A stretch of 64,000 bases of DNA from Candidatus Planktophila lacus (GCF_002287925.1 NZ_CP016769.1:930001-994000), one strand, 5' to 3'; positions 9,762 to 19,195 are shown, numbered from the stretch's first letter. Notes: generated from the sequence alone by a model not told the origin. Numbers and translations: made by a program.

Positions 9762-9776
9762 AGATATCGCTTTATA

Positions 9777-10613
9777 TTAGCGGGCTTTACGGCGATTTAC
9801 TATCTGACCCGCCAGAACTATCGCAAGGGCAAGGAAGAACATGCTTGAGGCAATTACATTTGCTTGGGCGGGGATACCGCGAGCGGCCGCTGTATAAACA
9901 AATTTGGGAAAAGTTATAACAGTTCCTGAGTTGAAATTGGTAATAATAAAGTCGTCAAAGGAAAGACTAAATGCCAATAGCGCAGCGCCTGCAATACCAG
10001 GTGCTACCAGCGGAAGTGTTACGCGGCGGAAAGTTTGAAATTCATTTGCGTACAAATCCATCGCAGCTTGTTCAAGTCGCGGATCAAGGCTGGCGATTCG
10101 CGCCTTCACGGTAACTACAACGAAGGAGATACAGAAAACCACATGCGCAATAACAGTTGGCCAAAATCCTGGGTTGATGTGAAGTACCAGGAAGAGAGAA
10201 AGCAACGATGCGCCAAGGACAATTTCAGGGGTAGCCATCGGTAAAAAGATCAAAAGATTTGAGGTTGATCTGCCTCTAAATTTATGGCGGCCTATTGCAA
10301 ATGCAATCATTGTTCCGAGGATCGTTGAGAAGATCGTTGCCAGTAGGCCGATCTTGATCGAATTTGCTAAGGCGTTACAGACTTCAGGTGCGCCACAAGG
10401 GTTCTGCCAATTATCGAGGGTGAAGCCTTTCCAGATTAAGTTGCTCTTTCCGGAATCATTAAATGAGAATGCAAAGGTGTAAGCCACTGGAATAAAGAGA
10501 TAGGTAAAGGCCAAGAACATATAAACGCGGATTAAATTACGACCAAACCAGCGTTGGAATCGAATGATCGGAGAAATTGTTGGCGCTTTTGCTTCAGCAA
10601 TCTTCTTGCTCAT
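9777..10613 (-). CDS. potC: Spermidine/putrescine ABC transporter permease PotC-type
   Basis: Inner-membrane subunit of a type I ABC importer. The 278-residue protein has six predicted membrane helices and the cytoplasmic EAA loop that docks on the ATPase (EQAAMDLYANEFQTFRRVTLPLVAPG, around residue 190). The FSLSFDDFIITNFNSG stretch is typical of PotC. The ATG overlaps the potB stop as ATGA, so it is in one operon with potB, potA and potD. It is followed by the 134-base structured gap before the oxidoreductase gene. Confidence 0.92.
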   Translation of the reverse strand: MSKKIAEAKAPTISPIIRFQRWFGRNLIRVYMFLAFTYLFIPVAYTFAFSFNDSGKSNLIWKGFTLDNWQNPCGAPEVCNALANSIKIGLLATIFSTILGTMIAFAIGRHKFRGRSTSNLLIFLPMATPEIVLGASLLSLFLVLHINPGFWPTVIAHVVFCISFVVVTVKARIASLDPRLEQAAMDLYANEFQTFRRVTLPLVAPGIAGAALLAFSLSFDDFIITNFNSGTVITFPKFVYTAAARGIPAQANVIASSMFFLALAIVLAGQIVNRRKAR

Positions 10614-11458
10614 ACCAACTCCTCCGTTCCAGCCTTGCGGATATAGAGCGTTACCAAGATCAAGATTGCGGCCATCAAGGTAAATGAAAGTGCAGCAGCA
10701 GTTGGGTAATCAACAATCTTGAAGTAGCGAGATTCAATAACGTTACCGATCATCTTGGTATTGGGGCTGCCCAAGATCGCAGCATTTACATAGTCACCGG
10801 CTGCCGGAATAAATGTCAGCAACGTTCCCGCAACTACACCTGGCATTGATAGTGGCAGAGTGACTTTGCGGAAGGTAGTAAAACCATTGGCATATAGATC
10901 ACCTGATGCTTCCAAGGTACGTGGATCAATGCGATCGATAGAGGCGTATAGCGGCAAGGTCATAAACGGTAAGAAGTTATAGGTCATACCCATGACCACT
11001 GCAAAGGCGGTTGAAGTTAGAGTCGTACTGTCACTAATAATTCCGATAGTTCGCAGAGTCGGAACTACGAATCCTTCTTCACCAAGTATCTGCTTCCAGG
11101 CAACTGTGCGAAGAATGAAAGAGGTAAAGAACGGTGCAACGACTAGCACCAGGAAGAAGTTTTTATACTTGCCTGATTTAAAGGCGATTGCATAGGCCAG
11201 CGGATAAGAGATCGCTAGCGCTAGCAGCGTTGCAATGAGTGCATACACAAAGGAGCGGCCAAACTGTTCTTTATTTTCGACGAAGGCATCGATGTAGTTT
11301 CCAAATCGGAAGGTTTGTTCGTATTGGCCGGTATCTCCCCCACTTAAGGGCGTTTGCGTTGAAGTCTGCGCCAAGTTCACGATCGGCAGGATGAAGAAGG
11401 TAAATAGGAATGCAAAACCAGGCAAAAGAAGGAGGTAAGGCGTTCTTATCTTTTGCAT
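10610..11458 (-). CDS. potB: Spermidine/putrescine ABC transporter permease PotB-type
   Basis: Partner permease of PotC in the polyamine importer. The 282 residues have an N-terminal helix (PYLLLLPGFAFLFTFFILP), five further helices and the EAA loop EASGDLYANGFTTFRKVTLPLSMPG near residue 190. The family-typical PAAGDYVNAAILG segment follows. It overlaps potC by 4 bases and lies 12 bases after potA. The substrate class (polyamine) is inferred from family resemblance of all four subunits and from the catabolic neighbours. Confidence 0.92.
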   Translation of the reverse strand: MQKIRTPYLLLLPGFAFLFTFFILPIVNLAQTSTQTPLSGGDTGQYEQTFRFGNYIDAFVENKEQFGRSFVYALIATLLALAISYPLAYAIAFKSGKYKNFFLVLVVAPFFTSFILRTVAWKQILGEEGFVVPTLRTIGIISDSTTLTSTAFAVVMGMTYNFLPFMTLPLYASIDRIDPRTLEASGDLYANGFTTFRKVTLPLSMPGVVAGTLLTFIPAAGDYVNAAILGSPNTKMIGNVIESRYFKIVDYPTAAALSFTLMAAILILVTLYIRKAGTEELV

Positions 11459-11470
11459 CGAAGTTGCGAC

Positions 11471-12619
11471 TTACTCTTCGTCTAGATCTTCGGGATTTAC
11501 TTCAGAGCCAGCAGTTACATCTTCATCGCCGCGAAGTGCGAATGTGAAGACTGGCGCCCAAGAAATGTTTACTGCATCACCCTTATTAAATGGCGCGACT
11601 CCATCATCGTTTTGCTCAAAGACCATTAGCTCTTGTCCCCAAGGCATTTCGACTTGGTACTGAGTTGAAACACCGATGTAAGAAACATCTTCGATGCGTC
11701 CACCAGTTAGAACGTTTCCTGAAACAGGTGTATCTAGCAATGAAATACGGAATTTTTCAGGGCGGATACCTGCATACATTGAGTTATCGACTGCATGAGA
11801 ACGGTTCTTTGGAAGTGAAATCTTCTGTCCATAAAGATCGGCGATGATTGAATCGCCATCGTTTCCGGTGATTGTTCCCTTAATTAGATTTGATTGTCCA
11901 AGGAAGTTAGCAACAAATGCGGTCTCTGGATTGTCATAGAGATCTGCAGGAGATCCCATCTGCTCGATCTTTCCTTCATTCATAACCGCAATCGTGTCTG
12001 CCATAGTCATGGCTTCTTCTTGATCGTGGGTTACGTGAACGAAAGTAAGACCAACTTCTTTCTGAATCCATTTAAGTTCGATCTGCATTTGGCGACGCAA
12101 TTTAAGATCGAGCGCGCCAAGTGGTTCATCGAGAAGCAGAAGCGCTGGACGGTTAACGATCGCACGAGCAAGTGCAATTCGCTGTTGCTGTCCACCAGAT
12201 AGCTGGGTTGGCTTGCGACCTGCCAGATGTGGAAGTTCAACGAGGTTAAGAACCTTATTAACTTCAGCATCAACATCTTTAATACCGCGACGGCGCAGGC
12301 CGAAGGCGATATTTTCAAAGATCGTTAAATGTGGGAAGAGCGCGTAGTTCTGAAAAACGGTATTGATTGGACGCTGATACGGCTTTGTAGTCGTGATATC
12401 AGTTTCACCTAAGTGAATGCTGCCAATCGTTGGTTCTTCAAGTCCTGCGATCATGCGCAAGGTTGTTGTCTTACCGCACCCTGAAGGTCCAAGGAGTGCA
12501 AAGAATGAACCTTTAGGGATGGTAAGTGAAAGATCATCTACCGCCTTGAAATCACCATACTCTTTAGTGATTCGAGTAAGTATTAAATCCCCTCGCGCCG
12601 AACTAGCGTCAAAAGACAC
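11471..12619 (-). CDS. potA: Spermidine/putrescine ABC transporter ATPase PotA
   Basis: ATP-hydrolysing subunit that powers the importer. In the 382-residue protein, Walker A is GPSGCGKTT (Lys50), the ABC signature LSGGQQQR is at 140-147, Walker B is LLLLDEP at 160-166, and the switch histidine follows in HVTHDQEEAM. A C-terminal TOBE domain (roughly 290-365) is as expected for PotA/MalK-type ATPases. The GTG start at 12619 directly follows the potD stop codon, indicating translational coupling. The C-terminus is acidic. Confidence 0.94.
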   Translation of the reverse strand: MSFDASSARGDLILTRITKEYGDFKAVDDLSLTIPKGSFFALLGPSGCGKTTTLRMIAGLEEPTIGSIHLGETDITTTKPYQRPINTVFQNYALFPHLTIFENIAFGLRRRGIKDVDAEVNKVLNLVELPHLAGRKPTQLSGGQQQRIALARAIVNRPALLLLDEPLGALDLKLRRQMQIELKWIQKEVGLTFVHVTHDQEEAMTMADTIAVMNEGKIEQMGSPADLYDNPETAFVANFLGQSNLIKGTITGNDGDSIIADLYGQKISLPKNRSHAVDNSMYAGIRPEKFRISLLDTPVSGNVLTGGRIEDVSYIGVSTQYQVEMPWGQELMVFEQNDDGVAPFNKGDAVNISWAPVFTFALRGDEDVTAGSEVNPEDLDEE

Positions 12620-13795
12620 TTAGTTGCCGGCGGCCTTCTGGAACGCTTCAGTCCAAGCAGTCTCTTCTGTTGGTGTTAGCGAACGGAAGACGCTGAGGTT
12701 CTTCATTGTTGCTTCAGTTGGGAAGATGTACTCGCTCTTAGCTAGATCTGGATCGATCTTTTCCATCTCAGCTTGAGCGCCCTTAACTGGAGTTACATAG
12801 TTAACGTAGGCAGCAACTTCTGCTGCGATCGCTGGGTCGTAGTACCAGTTGATCAACTTTTCAGCACTTGCCTTAGCTTCTGGAGTTGCAGTTGATGGGA
12901 TCAAGAGGTTGTCACCTGAAATAGTTCCGCCTGATTCAGGAATTGCGAAGTCGAACTTTCCTTCATTCTCTGAAGCCAAGATAAACATATCTCCTGACCA
13001 ACCGATAACTGCAGTTGCATCGCCTGATGTCAGATCTTCTGCGTATTCGTTGCCCTTAACGCCGCGAATCCAACCATCTGAAATCTTTCCAGCCATGAAG
13101 TCAACAGCGTTCATGTACTGATCTTCAGTAACAGTTGCAGGATCTGCACCTTGCGCTAGCAAGATGATTCCGATTGTGTCGCGAAGCTCAGAGAGCACAA
13201 CGATCTTTCCCTTATTTGCTGGAGCAAAGAGATCATCGAGAGTGCGAATACCCTTTGGGTTCTTCTCAGTGTTCCAACCGAAACCACCCATGATGCCTTG
13301 CCAGGTAAGTGTTGATTCGCGGTTTGGATCGTATGAAGGTGATGCAAGAGTGTCGAGAATATTTGTCTTATTTGGAATATTTGCAGCATCAAACTTCTGC
13401 GCATAACCGAGGCGAATCCAACGCGCTGCCATCCAGTCGGTTGGGCTGACAAGGTCGTAACCAATATCTTCGTTTAGCTTTAGTTGCGCTTGAACTTTTC
13501 CGTAGAACTCATCGTTATCGTTGTAATCTTCAAAGTATTTAGTTTCAATACCAGTTGCTTCAGTGAACTTATCAAGTGTTGGATAAGTCTTATTCGCTTC
13601 ATCGAAATCTAAGTAGAGAGGCCAGTTGCCCCAACGAACTAATTCACCTGATGCAGCAGAGTCTCCGCCTGATCCGCATGCGGCGAGCGCACCAGCAGCG
13701 CCAACGCCACCGATACCTGCGAGAACTGCACGGCGTGAAACACGTGCGTTAATAATTGAACGTGCTTCTGGTGATAGAGGTGACTTCTTAGCCAT
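12620..13795 (-). CDS. potD: Polyamine-binding lipoprotein PotD-type, with twin-arginine signal
   Basis: Extracytoplasmic solute receptor of the importer. I chose ATG 13795 (391 residues) because GGAG lies at good spacing; an in-frame ATG 33 bases upstream lacks one. The N-terminus has twin arginines in VSRRAVLAG (residues 19-27) and a lipobox ending at Cys40 (ALAAC), so export by Tat followed by lipidation is likely. The mature part has family motifs RWGNWPLYLDF, DYNDNDEFYGKV and YDLVSPTDWM. It is the first gene of the pot operon, downstream of a gap with an inverted repeat. Confidence 0.93.
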   Translation of the reverse strand: MAKKSPLSPEARSIINARVSRRAVLAGIGGVGAAGALAACGSGGDSAASGELVRWGNWPLYLDFDEANKTYPTLDKFTEATGIETKYFEDYNDNDEFYGKVQAQLKLNEDIGYDLVSPTDWMAARWIRLGYAQKFDAANIPNKTNILDTLASPSYDPNRESTLTWQGIMGGFGWNTEKNPKGIRTLDDLFAPANKGKIVVLSELRDTIGIILLAQGADPATVTEDQYMNAVDFMAGKISDGWIRGVKGNEYAEDLTSGDATAVIGWSGDMFILASENEGKFDFAIPESGGTISGDNLLIPSTATPEAKASAEKLINWYYDPAIAAEVAAYVNYVTPVKGAQAEMEKIDPDLAKSEYIFPTEATMKNLSVFRSLTPTEETAWTEAFQKAAGN

Positions 13796-13837
13796 GTTAA
13801 TGGGCTCCTTTTTGATTTTCCGGAACAAGGGACGGTT

Positions 13838-13873
13838 GTGCAGGGCTCATTATGTAACCGAATTGCCCTGCAC
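13838..13873. promoter_or_regulatory. 9-bp perfect inverted repeat upstream of potD (operator or leader hairpin)
   Basis: GTGCAGGGC (13838-13846) and GCCCTGCAC (13865-13873) form a perfect 9-bp inverted repeat around 18 AT-rich bases. On the minus strand these contain TACATAAT, a plausible -10 box for potD. The arms could be a dimeric repressor site flanking the -10, or an RNA hairpin in the leader. No regulator gene is adjacent. The symmetry is certain; the role is inferred. Confidence 0.5.
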
Positions 13874-13882
13874 GCCAAACAA

Positions 13883-13903
13883 TTTCGCTGTGATTTAGCG
13901 AAA
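13883..13903 (-). terminator. Weak hairpin after the aldehyde dehydrogenase gene
   Basis: On the minus strand TTTCGCT-AAATCAC-AGCGAAA forms a 7-bp stem 15 bases after the dehydrogenase stop, followed by TTGTTT. The T tract is interrupted, so termination is probably partial. It separates the dehydrogenase from the pot operon. Confidence 0.4.
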
Positions 13904-13917
13904 ATTTATCTTAATTT

Positions 13918-15345
13918 TTACCCGTTTAGGTTGGTCATGACGTGCTTGATGCGGGTGTAATCCTCAAAGCCATAGCTCGACAGATCTTTGCCATAGCCCG
14001 AGCGCTTGAAGCCGCCGTGAGGCATCTCGGCAACGATTGGTATATGGGTATTGATCCAGACGCACCCGAAGTCAAAGGCCTTGGCCATGCGCATTGCGGT
14101 GCCGTGATCCTTGGTCCAGACAGATGATGCCAGCCCGTACTCGACGCCATTTGAAAGGGCGATCGCTTCAGCTTCATCTTTAAATTTCTGGATAGTGATG
14201 ACCGGTCCGAAGATTTCAGATTGGATGTGCTCATCCTGCTGACGAAGGTCTGCGATCACAGTTGGCGCGATGAAATAACCGGCGCGATCTAGGGCTGACC
14301 CACCTGCTACGACACGCGCATGTGATGGAACGCGATCTAGAAAACCTTTAACTCGCTCGAATTGAGCGGCATTATTTACTGGACCAACGATGACATCTTC
14401 ATTTGGCATACCAACTGCGATCTCGTTAGTTGCTTGGTGGGCGAGAAGTTTGACCATCTCTTCATACACACCCTCTTGCACCAAGACGCGAGTTGCTGCG
14501 GTGCAATCTTGACCTGAGTTGAAGAATCCTGCGATCGCGATACCTGCTGCAGCTGCTTCTAGATCTGCATCATTAAAGACTACAACTGGAGCTTTACCAC
14601 CGAGTTCAAGGTGAACGCGCTTTAACTGCTTAGCGGCGCTTCCGGCAACTTCCATACCCGCGCGCACTGAACCAGTAATTGAAACCATCGCTGGCGTTGC
14701 ATGCTCAACAACAGCTTTTCCAGTTTCGCGTTCACCACAAATCACATTGATTACGCCATCAGGCAAAAATTCGCCCATGATCTCGGCCATAAATACTGTT
14801 GATGCTGGAGTTGTATCACTTGGCTTTAGTACAACCGCGTTACCTGCTGCAATTGCCGGTGCCCATTTCCAAACCGCCATCATCATTGGGTAGTTCCATG
14901 GAGTTACTTGCCCGCAAACACCTACTGGTTCGCGACGAATAAATGAGGTCATTCCCTTCATATATTCACCTGCGGATTTACCTTCTAGGTTGCGAGCAGC
15001 GCCAGCGAAGAAGCGGATCTGATCAATCATTGGCGGAACTTCTTCAGATGTAGTCAGTCCAATTGGCTTTCCGCAGTTCTCGGACTCAATGGCGATGATT
15101 TCATCAGCGCGAGACTCGATCGCATCGGCAATTTTAAGGAGCGCGCGTTGGCGCTCTGAAGGAGTTGAATCACGCCATTCGGTGAAGGCGTTAGCGGCGG
15201 CGGACATTGCCTTATCGACATCGGCCACGTTTGAATTCGGAGCGGTTGCGAATGCTTGTCCTGTTGCTGGGTTAATCAGCGTGGTTGTCTCTCCCGATGA
15301 TGAGTCAACGAGCTTGCCATTAACAAAGTTCTGCAACTTTTTCAT
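13918..15345 (-). CDS. Gamma-aminobutyraldehyde dehydrogenase-like NAD(P)+ aldehyde dehydrogenase
   Basis: A 475-residue aldehyde dehydrogenase superfamily enzyme. The catalytic cysteine is Cys281 in the segment FFNSGQDCTAATR, a form of the motif typical of gamma-aminobutyraldehyde (betaine-aldehyde-like) dehydrogenases. The general base is Glu247 in LELGGK; the cofactor segment TPWNYPMMM and ITGSVRAG are intact. With the neighbouring amine oxidoreductase it would turn the aldehyde from putrescine breakdown into GABA. ATG 15345 follows the dinB stop by one base, with a GGGG-rich weak ribosome site. Confidence 0.88.
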   Translation of the reverse strand: MKKLQNFVNGKLVDSSSGETTTLINPATGQAFATAPNSNVADVDKAMSAAANAFTEWRDSTPSERQRALLKIADAIESRADEIIAIESENCGKPIGLTTSEEVPPMIDQIRFFAGAARNLEGKSAGEYMKGMTSFIRREPVGVCGQVTPWNYPMMMAVWKWAPAIAAGNAVVLKPSDTTPASTVFMAEIMGEFLPDGVINVICGERETGKAVVEHATPAMVSITGSVRAGMEVAGSAAKQLKRVHLELGGKAPVVVFNDADLEAAAAGIAIAGFFNSGQDCTAATRVLVQEGVYEEMVKLLAHQATNEIAVGMPNEDVIVGPVNNAAQFERVKGFLDRVPSHARVVAGGSALDRAGYFIAPTVIADLRQQDEHIQSEIFGPVITIQKFKDEAEAIALSNGVEYGLASSVWTKDHGTAMRMAKAFDFGCVWINTHIPIVAEMPHGGFKRSGYGKDLSSYGFEDYTRIKHVMTNLNG

Positions 15346-15346
15346 T

Positions 15347-15832
15347 TTACTTCTGCCCCTTTACCGCGCGAATTAGTTGATCACCGTGATCAACTGGATG
15401 TTTGGAATAACCTTCTAACCATTTAGCAATTGTGTAGTGACCGGACTCTGAGTGAACTCCAGACTTTTCCAGATCTGACTCTTGCAGACGCTTAACAATG
15501 TCGAGTGAACCAGCCCGTACTGCAGCAAAGACAGCAATTGAGTTTTCAACTGGTGCGCTTTCATAACCAAGTTGCGGAGCAGTTGCCCAAAGATTCTCGT
15601 CGTAACCTTGAATAATCGATCCTTCTGGTTCTGCAACTAAACGACGCAAGCGCGCATATGACTGCGCTTCTGAATCTGCTAAGTGATGAATAATCTGACG
15701 GGCAGACCAACCTTCAGGATCTTTGATATCTAATTGATCAGCCGTTACTCCGCGCGCCAAATTTAAAAAATATTGAGTAGAAGATTCGTAGACTGCGGCC
15801 AATTCTTGGATGCTCATGCCCTGTGTATTCAT
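15347..15832 (-). CDS. DinB-fold protein (putative metal-dependent enzyme)
   Basis: A 161-residue helical protein of the DinB/YfiT superfamily, which includes mycothiol- or bacillithiol-dependent transferases and uncharacterised proteins. Possible metal ligands are His49/His50 (IIHHLADSE) and His145/His149 (KHPVDHGDQL). I choose ATG 15832: a TAGACT -10 box ends 7 bases upstream, with TTGGCA 18 bases before that, predicting a leaderless transcript. A longer frame would run into rlmN. It is the first gene before the aldehyde dehydrogenase; its exact function is unknown. Confidence 0.75.
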   Translation of the reverse strand: MNTQGMSIQELAAVYESSTQYFLNLARGVTADQLDIKDPEGWSARQIIHHLADSEAQSYARLRRLVAEPEGSIIQGYDENLWATAPQLGYESAPVENSIAVFAAVRAGSLDIVKRLQESDLEKSGVHSESGHYTIAKWLEGYSKHPVDHGDQLIRAVKGQK

Positions 15833-15839
15833 GTCTTGG

Positions 15840-15869
15840 AGTCTATTTACTCTTTTCGGCTGCTGCCAA
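15840..15869 (-). promoter_or_regulatory. Predicted leaderless promoter of the dinB-like gene
   Basis: On the minus strand TTGGCA (15864-15869), an 18-base spacer and TAGACT (15840-15845) precede the ATG by 7 bases. The promoter overlaps the rlmN stop codon at 15843. Confidence 0.5.
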
Positions 15870-16973
15870 CTGTCCGCAGGCGCCATCTATCTCGCGCCCG
15901 CGCGTATCGCGCACAGTCACGGGAACTCCATAGTTCTCCAGGATTCGGACAAACTCTTCCTCGTCTTCGCGGCGCGATGCGGTCCATTTCGAACCAGGCG
16001 TTGGGTTAAGCGGGATCAAGTTCACGTGGGCGTTGCGGCTCTTGAGTAAACGCCCCAATAAATCTGCGCGCCAAGATTGATCATTGATATCGCGAATTAG
16101 CGCATACTCGATTGAATAACGGCGACCAGTCTTCTTCTCATATGCATCGGCTGCAGCCAGAACTTCGCGAACATTAAAGCGCGAGTTAATTGGCACAAGT
16201 GAATCGCGGAGTTCATCATCTGGCGTATGCAGAGAAACCGCCAAGGTGCAGTTGATGCCCTCATCCATTAACTTCTCAATCCCATTTACCAAACCAACTG
16301 TGGAAACTGTTACTGAACGAGCGGAAATTCCTAAACCATCTGGGTTTGGATCTGTGATGTTGCGAAGCGTGCGAACAACTGCGTTGTAATTTGCAAGCGG
16401 CTCGCCCATTCCCATAAACACGATATTAGAAAGACGCGCTTCTCCCCCAGGGAGTTCGCCATTTGCACAAGCTCGCGCTGCAGCCACAATCTGTTCGGTG
16501 ATTTCACCGGCAGTTAGATTTCGCGTTAGACCAGCCTGACCGGTCGCACAGAACGGACAGTTCATTCCGCAGCCTGCTTGAGATGAGATGCAAACGGTTA
16601 CACGATCTGTATAACGCATTAATACAGATTCAACTAAAACACCATCATGCAATTTCCAGAGATCTTTCCGGGTCATGCCGTTGTCAGTAGTTCGTGATGT
16701 AACAAGTTGAATTAACTTTGGCGTTAGCGCATCAGCAATTGATTGACGTTCAGCCGCTGGGATATCGGTCCACTCTTCAGGGTTATTAGATAGGTGAGAG
16801 AAATAGTGAGTTGCAACCTGCGAGGCACGAAAAGGTTGCAGGCCAAGTTCCTTCGCCCAGATCTTGCGATCAGCAGGAGATAGGTCCGCTAAATGTTTCG
16901 GCGCCTTCTTGCGTTGCGGTGGCTCATCGAAAACTAATTTGAGTTCAGGATTTGCATCAGGTCTGGTGCTCAT
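15843..16973 (-). CDS. rlmN: Dual-specificity 23S rRNA/tRNA adenine-C2 methyltransferase RlmN
   Basis: Radical SAM enzyme that methylates C2 of A2503 in 23S rRNA and A37 of some tRNAs. The CX3CX2C cluster motif is Cys135, Cys139 and Cys142 (CGMNCPFC). [11 protein letters not shown] and the C-terminal GACGQL, containing the second catalytic cysteine, are present. Length 376 is normal. The ATG overlaps the cdsA stop as ATGA. Inserted polyamine genes follow, in place of the usual dxr. Confidence 0.96.
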   Translation of the reverse strand: MSTRPDANPELKLVFDEPPQRKKAPKHLADLSPADRKIWAKELGLQPFRASQVATHYFSHLSNNPEEWTDIPAAERQSIADALTPKLIQLVTSRTTDNGMTRKDLWKLHDGVLVESVLMRYTDRVTVCISSQAGCGMNCPFCATGQAGLTRNLTAGEITEQIVAAARACANGELPGGEARLSNIVFMGMGEPLANYNAVVRTLRNITDPNPDGLGISARSVTVSTVGLVNGIEKLMDEGINCTLAVSLHTPDDELRDSLVPINSRFNVREVLAAADAYEKKTGRRYSIEYALIRDINDQSWRADLLGRLLKSRNAHVNLIPLNPTPGSKWTASRREDEEEFVRILENYGVPVTVRDTRGREIDGACGQLAAAEKSK

Positions 16974-17830
16974 AAAATCCCTGAATCTTGTGCGCGACGC
17001 ACAATTTCAAGGGCAAGCCATAGCGCAGGAGCGGCAAACAAAACTGAATCTAGGCGATCCATAATTCCGCCATGGCCGGGCAAGAGATTTCCCATATCTT
17101 TTATCGCCATATCGCGCTTTAGAGCAGATTCAATTAGATCTCCTGATGTTGCGGTGAAAACAGTTAATAGTCCAGCGAGTGCGCCTAACCACCACTCGGC
17201 GCCCATAATGTAATGAAATGCGATAGCGCCACCTGCAATAGTAAATACAAGTGAGCCAAGTAAGCCTTCTATGGTTTTCTTGGGACTGATCTTTGGCGCA
17301 AGTGGATGCTTGCCTAAAAGTACGCCAGTTAAATAAGCGAAGGTGTCATTACATCCAACCAAGACTACAAAAGTCATGACGCGCTCTAGCCCATTGCTCG
17401 GGCGAGCCAACAAGATCAAGAAGCCTGCTAAAAATGGTAGATAGAAAAGTGCAAGTGCGGATGCGGATGCGGTTTTAACAAAGTTAACCGTTCCTCGTGG
17501 AAGTAGTAGAACCAAGAGGCAAGGAAAGGCAATTGCAGTAGCTACGGCTAGACCTGAGATTCCGCCGAACCAGGTAGCGGCACATAGGCCAACTGCAGCA
17601 GTGGTTAGTGACCAAAGTGGAATATGAATATCAATTGCAGTGAATGCTTTATTTAGCTCGCGAATTCCGAGTACTACCGCAATCGTAACCACTAGGGCAA
17701 AAATTGCGCGCTGATAAGCAAGTGCAAACCAAACAAGTGCGATTAGCGATAGCGAGACAGCGATAGAAGGAAGGAGTTTTCTTCCCGCACGCTTATTAAT
17801 CGCCTCGTTTATCGAATGTAAATCAGACAC
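16970..17830 (-). CDS. cdsA: Phosphatidate cytidylyltransferase (CDP-diglyceride synthase)
   Basis: Integral membrane enzyme making CDP-diacylglycerol from phosphatidate and CTP for phospholipid synthesis. The 286 residues contain about seven or eight hydrophobic helices. The complete family signature lies near the C-terminus, running from [14 protein letters not shown] to [12 protein letters not shown]. The start is GTG 17830. It follows frr by 19 bases and overlaps rlmN by 4 bases. Confidence 0.94.
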   Translation of the reverse strand: MSDLHSINEAINKRAGRKLLPSIAVSLSLIALVWFALAYQRAIFALVVTIAVVLGIRELNKAFTAIDIHIPLWSLTTAAVGLCAATWFGGISGLAVATAIAFPCLLVLLLPRGTVNFVKTASASALALFYLPFLAGFLILLARPSNGLERVMTFVVLVGCNDTFAYLTGVLLGKHPLAPKISPKKTIEGLLGSLVFTIAGGAIAFHYIMGAEWWLGALAGLLTVFTATSGDLIESALKRDMAIKDMGNLLPGHGGIMDRLDSVLFAAPALWLALEIVRRAQDSGIL

Positions 17831-17849
17831 TTGTTTGTATTAAGAACTT

Positions 17850-18413
17850 CTAGACCTCTAGAAGTTCAGCCTCCTTATGCTTTAAGAGTTCATCGATCTT
17901 GGTGACGTGCTCTGATGTAACTTTTTCAAGTTCTTTCTCGCCACGCGCTAAATCATCTTTTCCAATGTCGCCATCTTTTTCGAGTTTTTCCATAAGTTCT
18001 TTGGCGGCACGGCGAATATTGCGGATTGAAACCTTTGAATCTTCCGCCTTACCTTTGGCTACTTTGATGTAATCCTTACGACGTTCTTCAGAAAGTTGTG
18101 GCAGTGCAACGCGAATAACCACGCCATCATTGCCGGGATTTACACCGAGATCTGATTCGCGGATCGCCTTTTCAATGCTCGCCATCGCTCCTTTATCAAA
18201 AGGGGCAACGATTGCCATGCGCGCTTCGGGTACTTGAATTGAAGCTAGTTGCGAAAGAGGTGTGTAGGTACCGTAATAATCAACCATGATCTTATTGAAG
18301 AGCGCAGGGTGAGCACGACCGGTGCGGATCGTTGCAAAGTCATCCTTGGCAACTTCTACAGCCTTATCCATCTTGCTCTGAGCATCGGCTAGAGCACTTG
18401 CTACATCTGCCAT
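17850..18413 (-). CDS. frr: Ribosome recycling factor
   Basis: Splits post-termination ribosomes together with EF-G. The 187-residue protein has the family pattern: an N-terminal helix, DDFATIRTGRAHPALFNKI, the small domain YYGTYTPLSQLASI, and the C-terminal helix pair. The ATG at 18413 has GAGGAG upstream. It sits in the canonical rpsB-tsf-pyrH-frr order, 59 bases after pyrH. Confidence 0.97.
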   Translation of the reverse strand: MADVASALADAQSKMDKAVEVAKDDFATIRTGRAHPALFNKIMVDYYGTYTPLSQLASIQVPEARMAIVAPFDKGAMASIEKAIRESDLGVNPGNDGVVIRVALPQLSEERRKDYIKVAKGKAEDSKVSIRNIRRAAKELMEKLEKDGDIGKDDLARGEKELEKVTSEHVTKIDELLKHKEAELLEV

Positions 18414-18472
18414 TTTCTAACTCCTCTAATTTGGTAAAGCTTTGGTAAATCTCTGGGAAAACTTTTTTAAAA

Positions 18473-19195
18473 TTAAGAAACTAACGTGCCAATCTTTTCG
18501 CCACGAACTGCGCGTGCGATATTGCCGCTTGCCATCAAATCGAAAACGATGATCGGTAGCTTATTTTCACGGCAGAGGCTAAACGCTGCGGCATCTGCGA
18601 CAGCGAGTGATTTGGAGAGAACTTCGTTATAGGAAATCTCATCGAACTTTGTAGCTGATGCATCCTTCTTTGGATCTGCGCTATAAACGCCATCAACGCC
18701 GCTCTTGGCCAGAAGCAAAGCTTCAGAACCGATTTCAAGTGCGCGCTGTGCGGCAACTGTGTCGGTTGTAAAGAATGGCATTCCAGCGCCTGCACCGAAA
18801 ATTACTACGCGACCTTTTTCAAGGTGGCGAATTGCCCGACGCGGAATGTAAGGCTCTGCAACTTGACCCATGGTGATCGCGGTTTGTACGCGAGTGTCAA
18901 CGCCTTCTTTTTCTAGAAAATCTTGGAGCGCAAGACAGTTCATAACTGTTCCGAGCATTCCCATGTAGTCAGCGCGGGCGCGATCCATACCAACTTGCTG
19001 AAGTTCGGCGCCGCGGAAGTAATTACCGCCGCCAACTACAACTGCCATTTGCACGCCAGTTTTTACAACATCTTTAATTTGCTTTGCGACATCGCGCATC
19101 ACATCGATATCTACGCCGATGCCTTTTTCTCCCCCGAAAACTTCTCCGGAAAGTTTAAGGAGCACCCGCCGATACGTTCCTCTTGTACCGGGCAT
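18473..19195 (-). CDS. pyrH: Uridylate kinase
   Basis: Phosphorylates UMP to UDP in pyrimidine nucleotide synthesis. The 240-residue amino acid kinase-fold protein has [17 protein letters not shown] at the phosphate site, [10 protein letters not shown], and the [19 protein letters not shown] nucleotide/uridine loop. The ATG at 19195 has AAGGAG upstream. Adjacent tsf and frr fix the identification. Confidence 0.97.
   Translation of the reverse strand: MPGTRGTYRRVLLKLSGEVFGGEKGIGVDIDVMRDVAKQIKDVVKTGVQMAVVVGGGNYFRGAELQQVGMDRARADYMGMLGTVMNCLALQDFLEKEGVDTRVQTAITMGQVAEPYIPRRAIRHLEKGRVVIFGAGAGMPFFTTDTVAAQRALEIGSEALLLAKSGVDGVYSADPKKDASATKFDEISYNEVLSKSLAVADAAAFSLCRENKLPIIVFDLMASGNIARAVRGEKIGTLVS

Noticed and set aside
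9643-9776. Known guanidine-I, -II or -III riboswitch upstream of the amine oxidoreductase
   Set aside because: The conserved loops I remember for these classes (for example paired ACGR loops of guanidine-II) are not present. I leave the class open.
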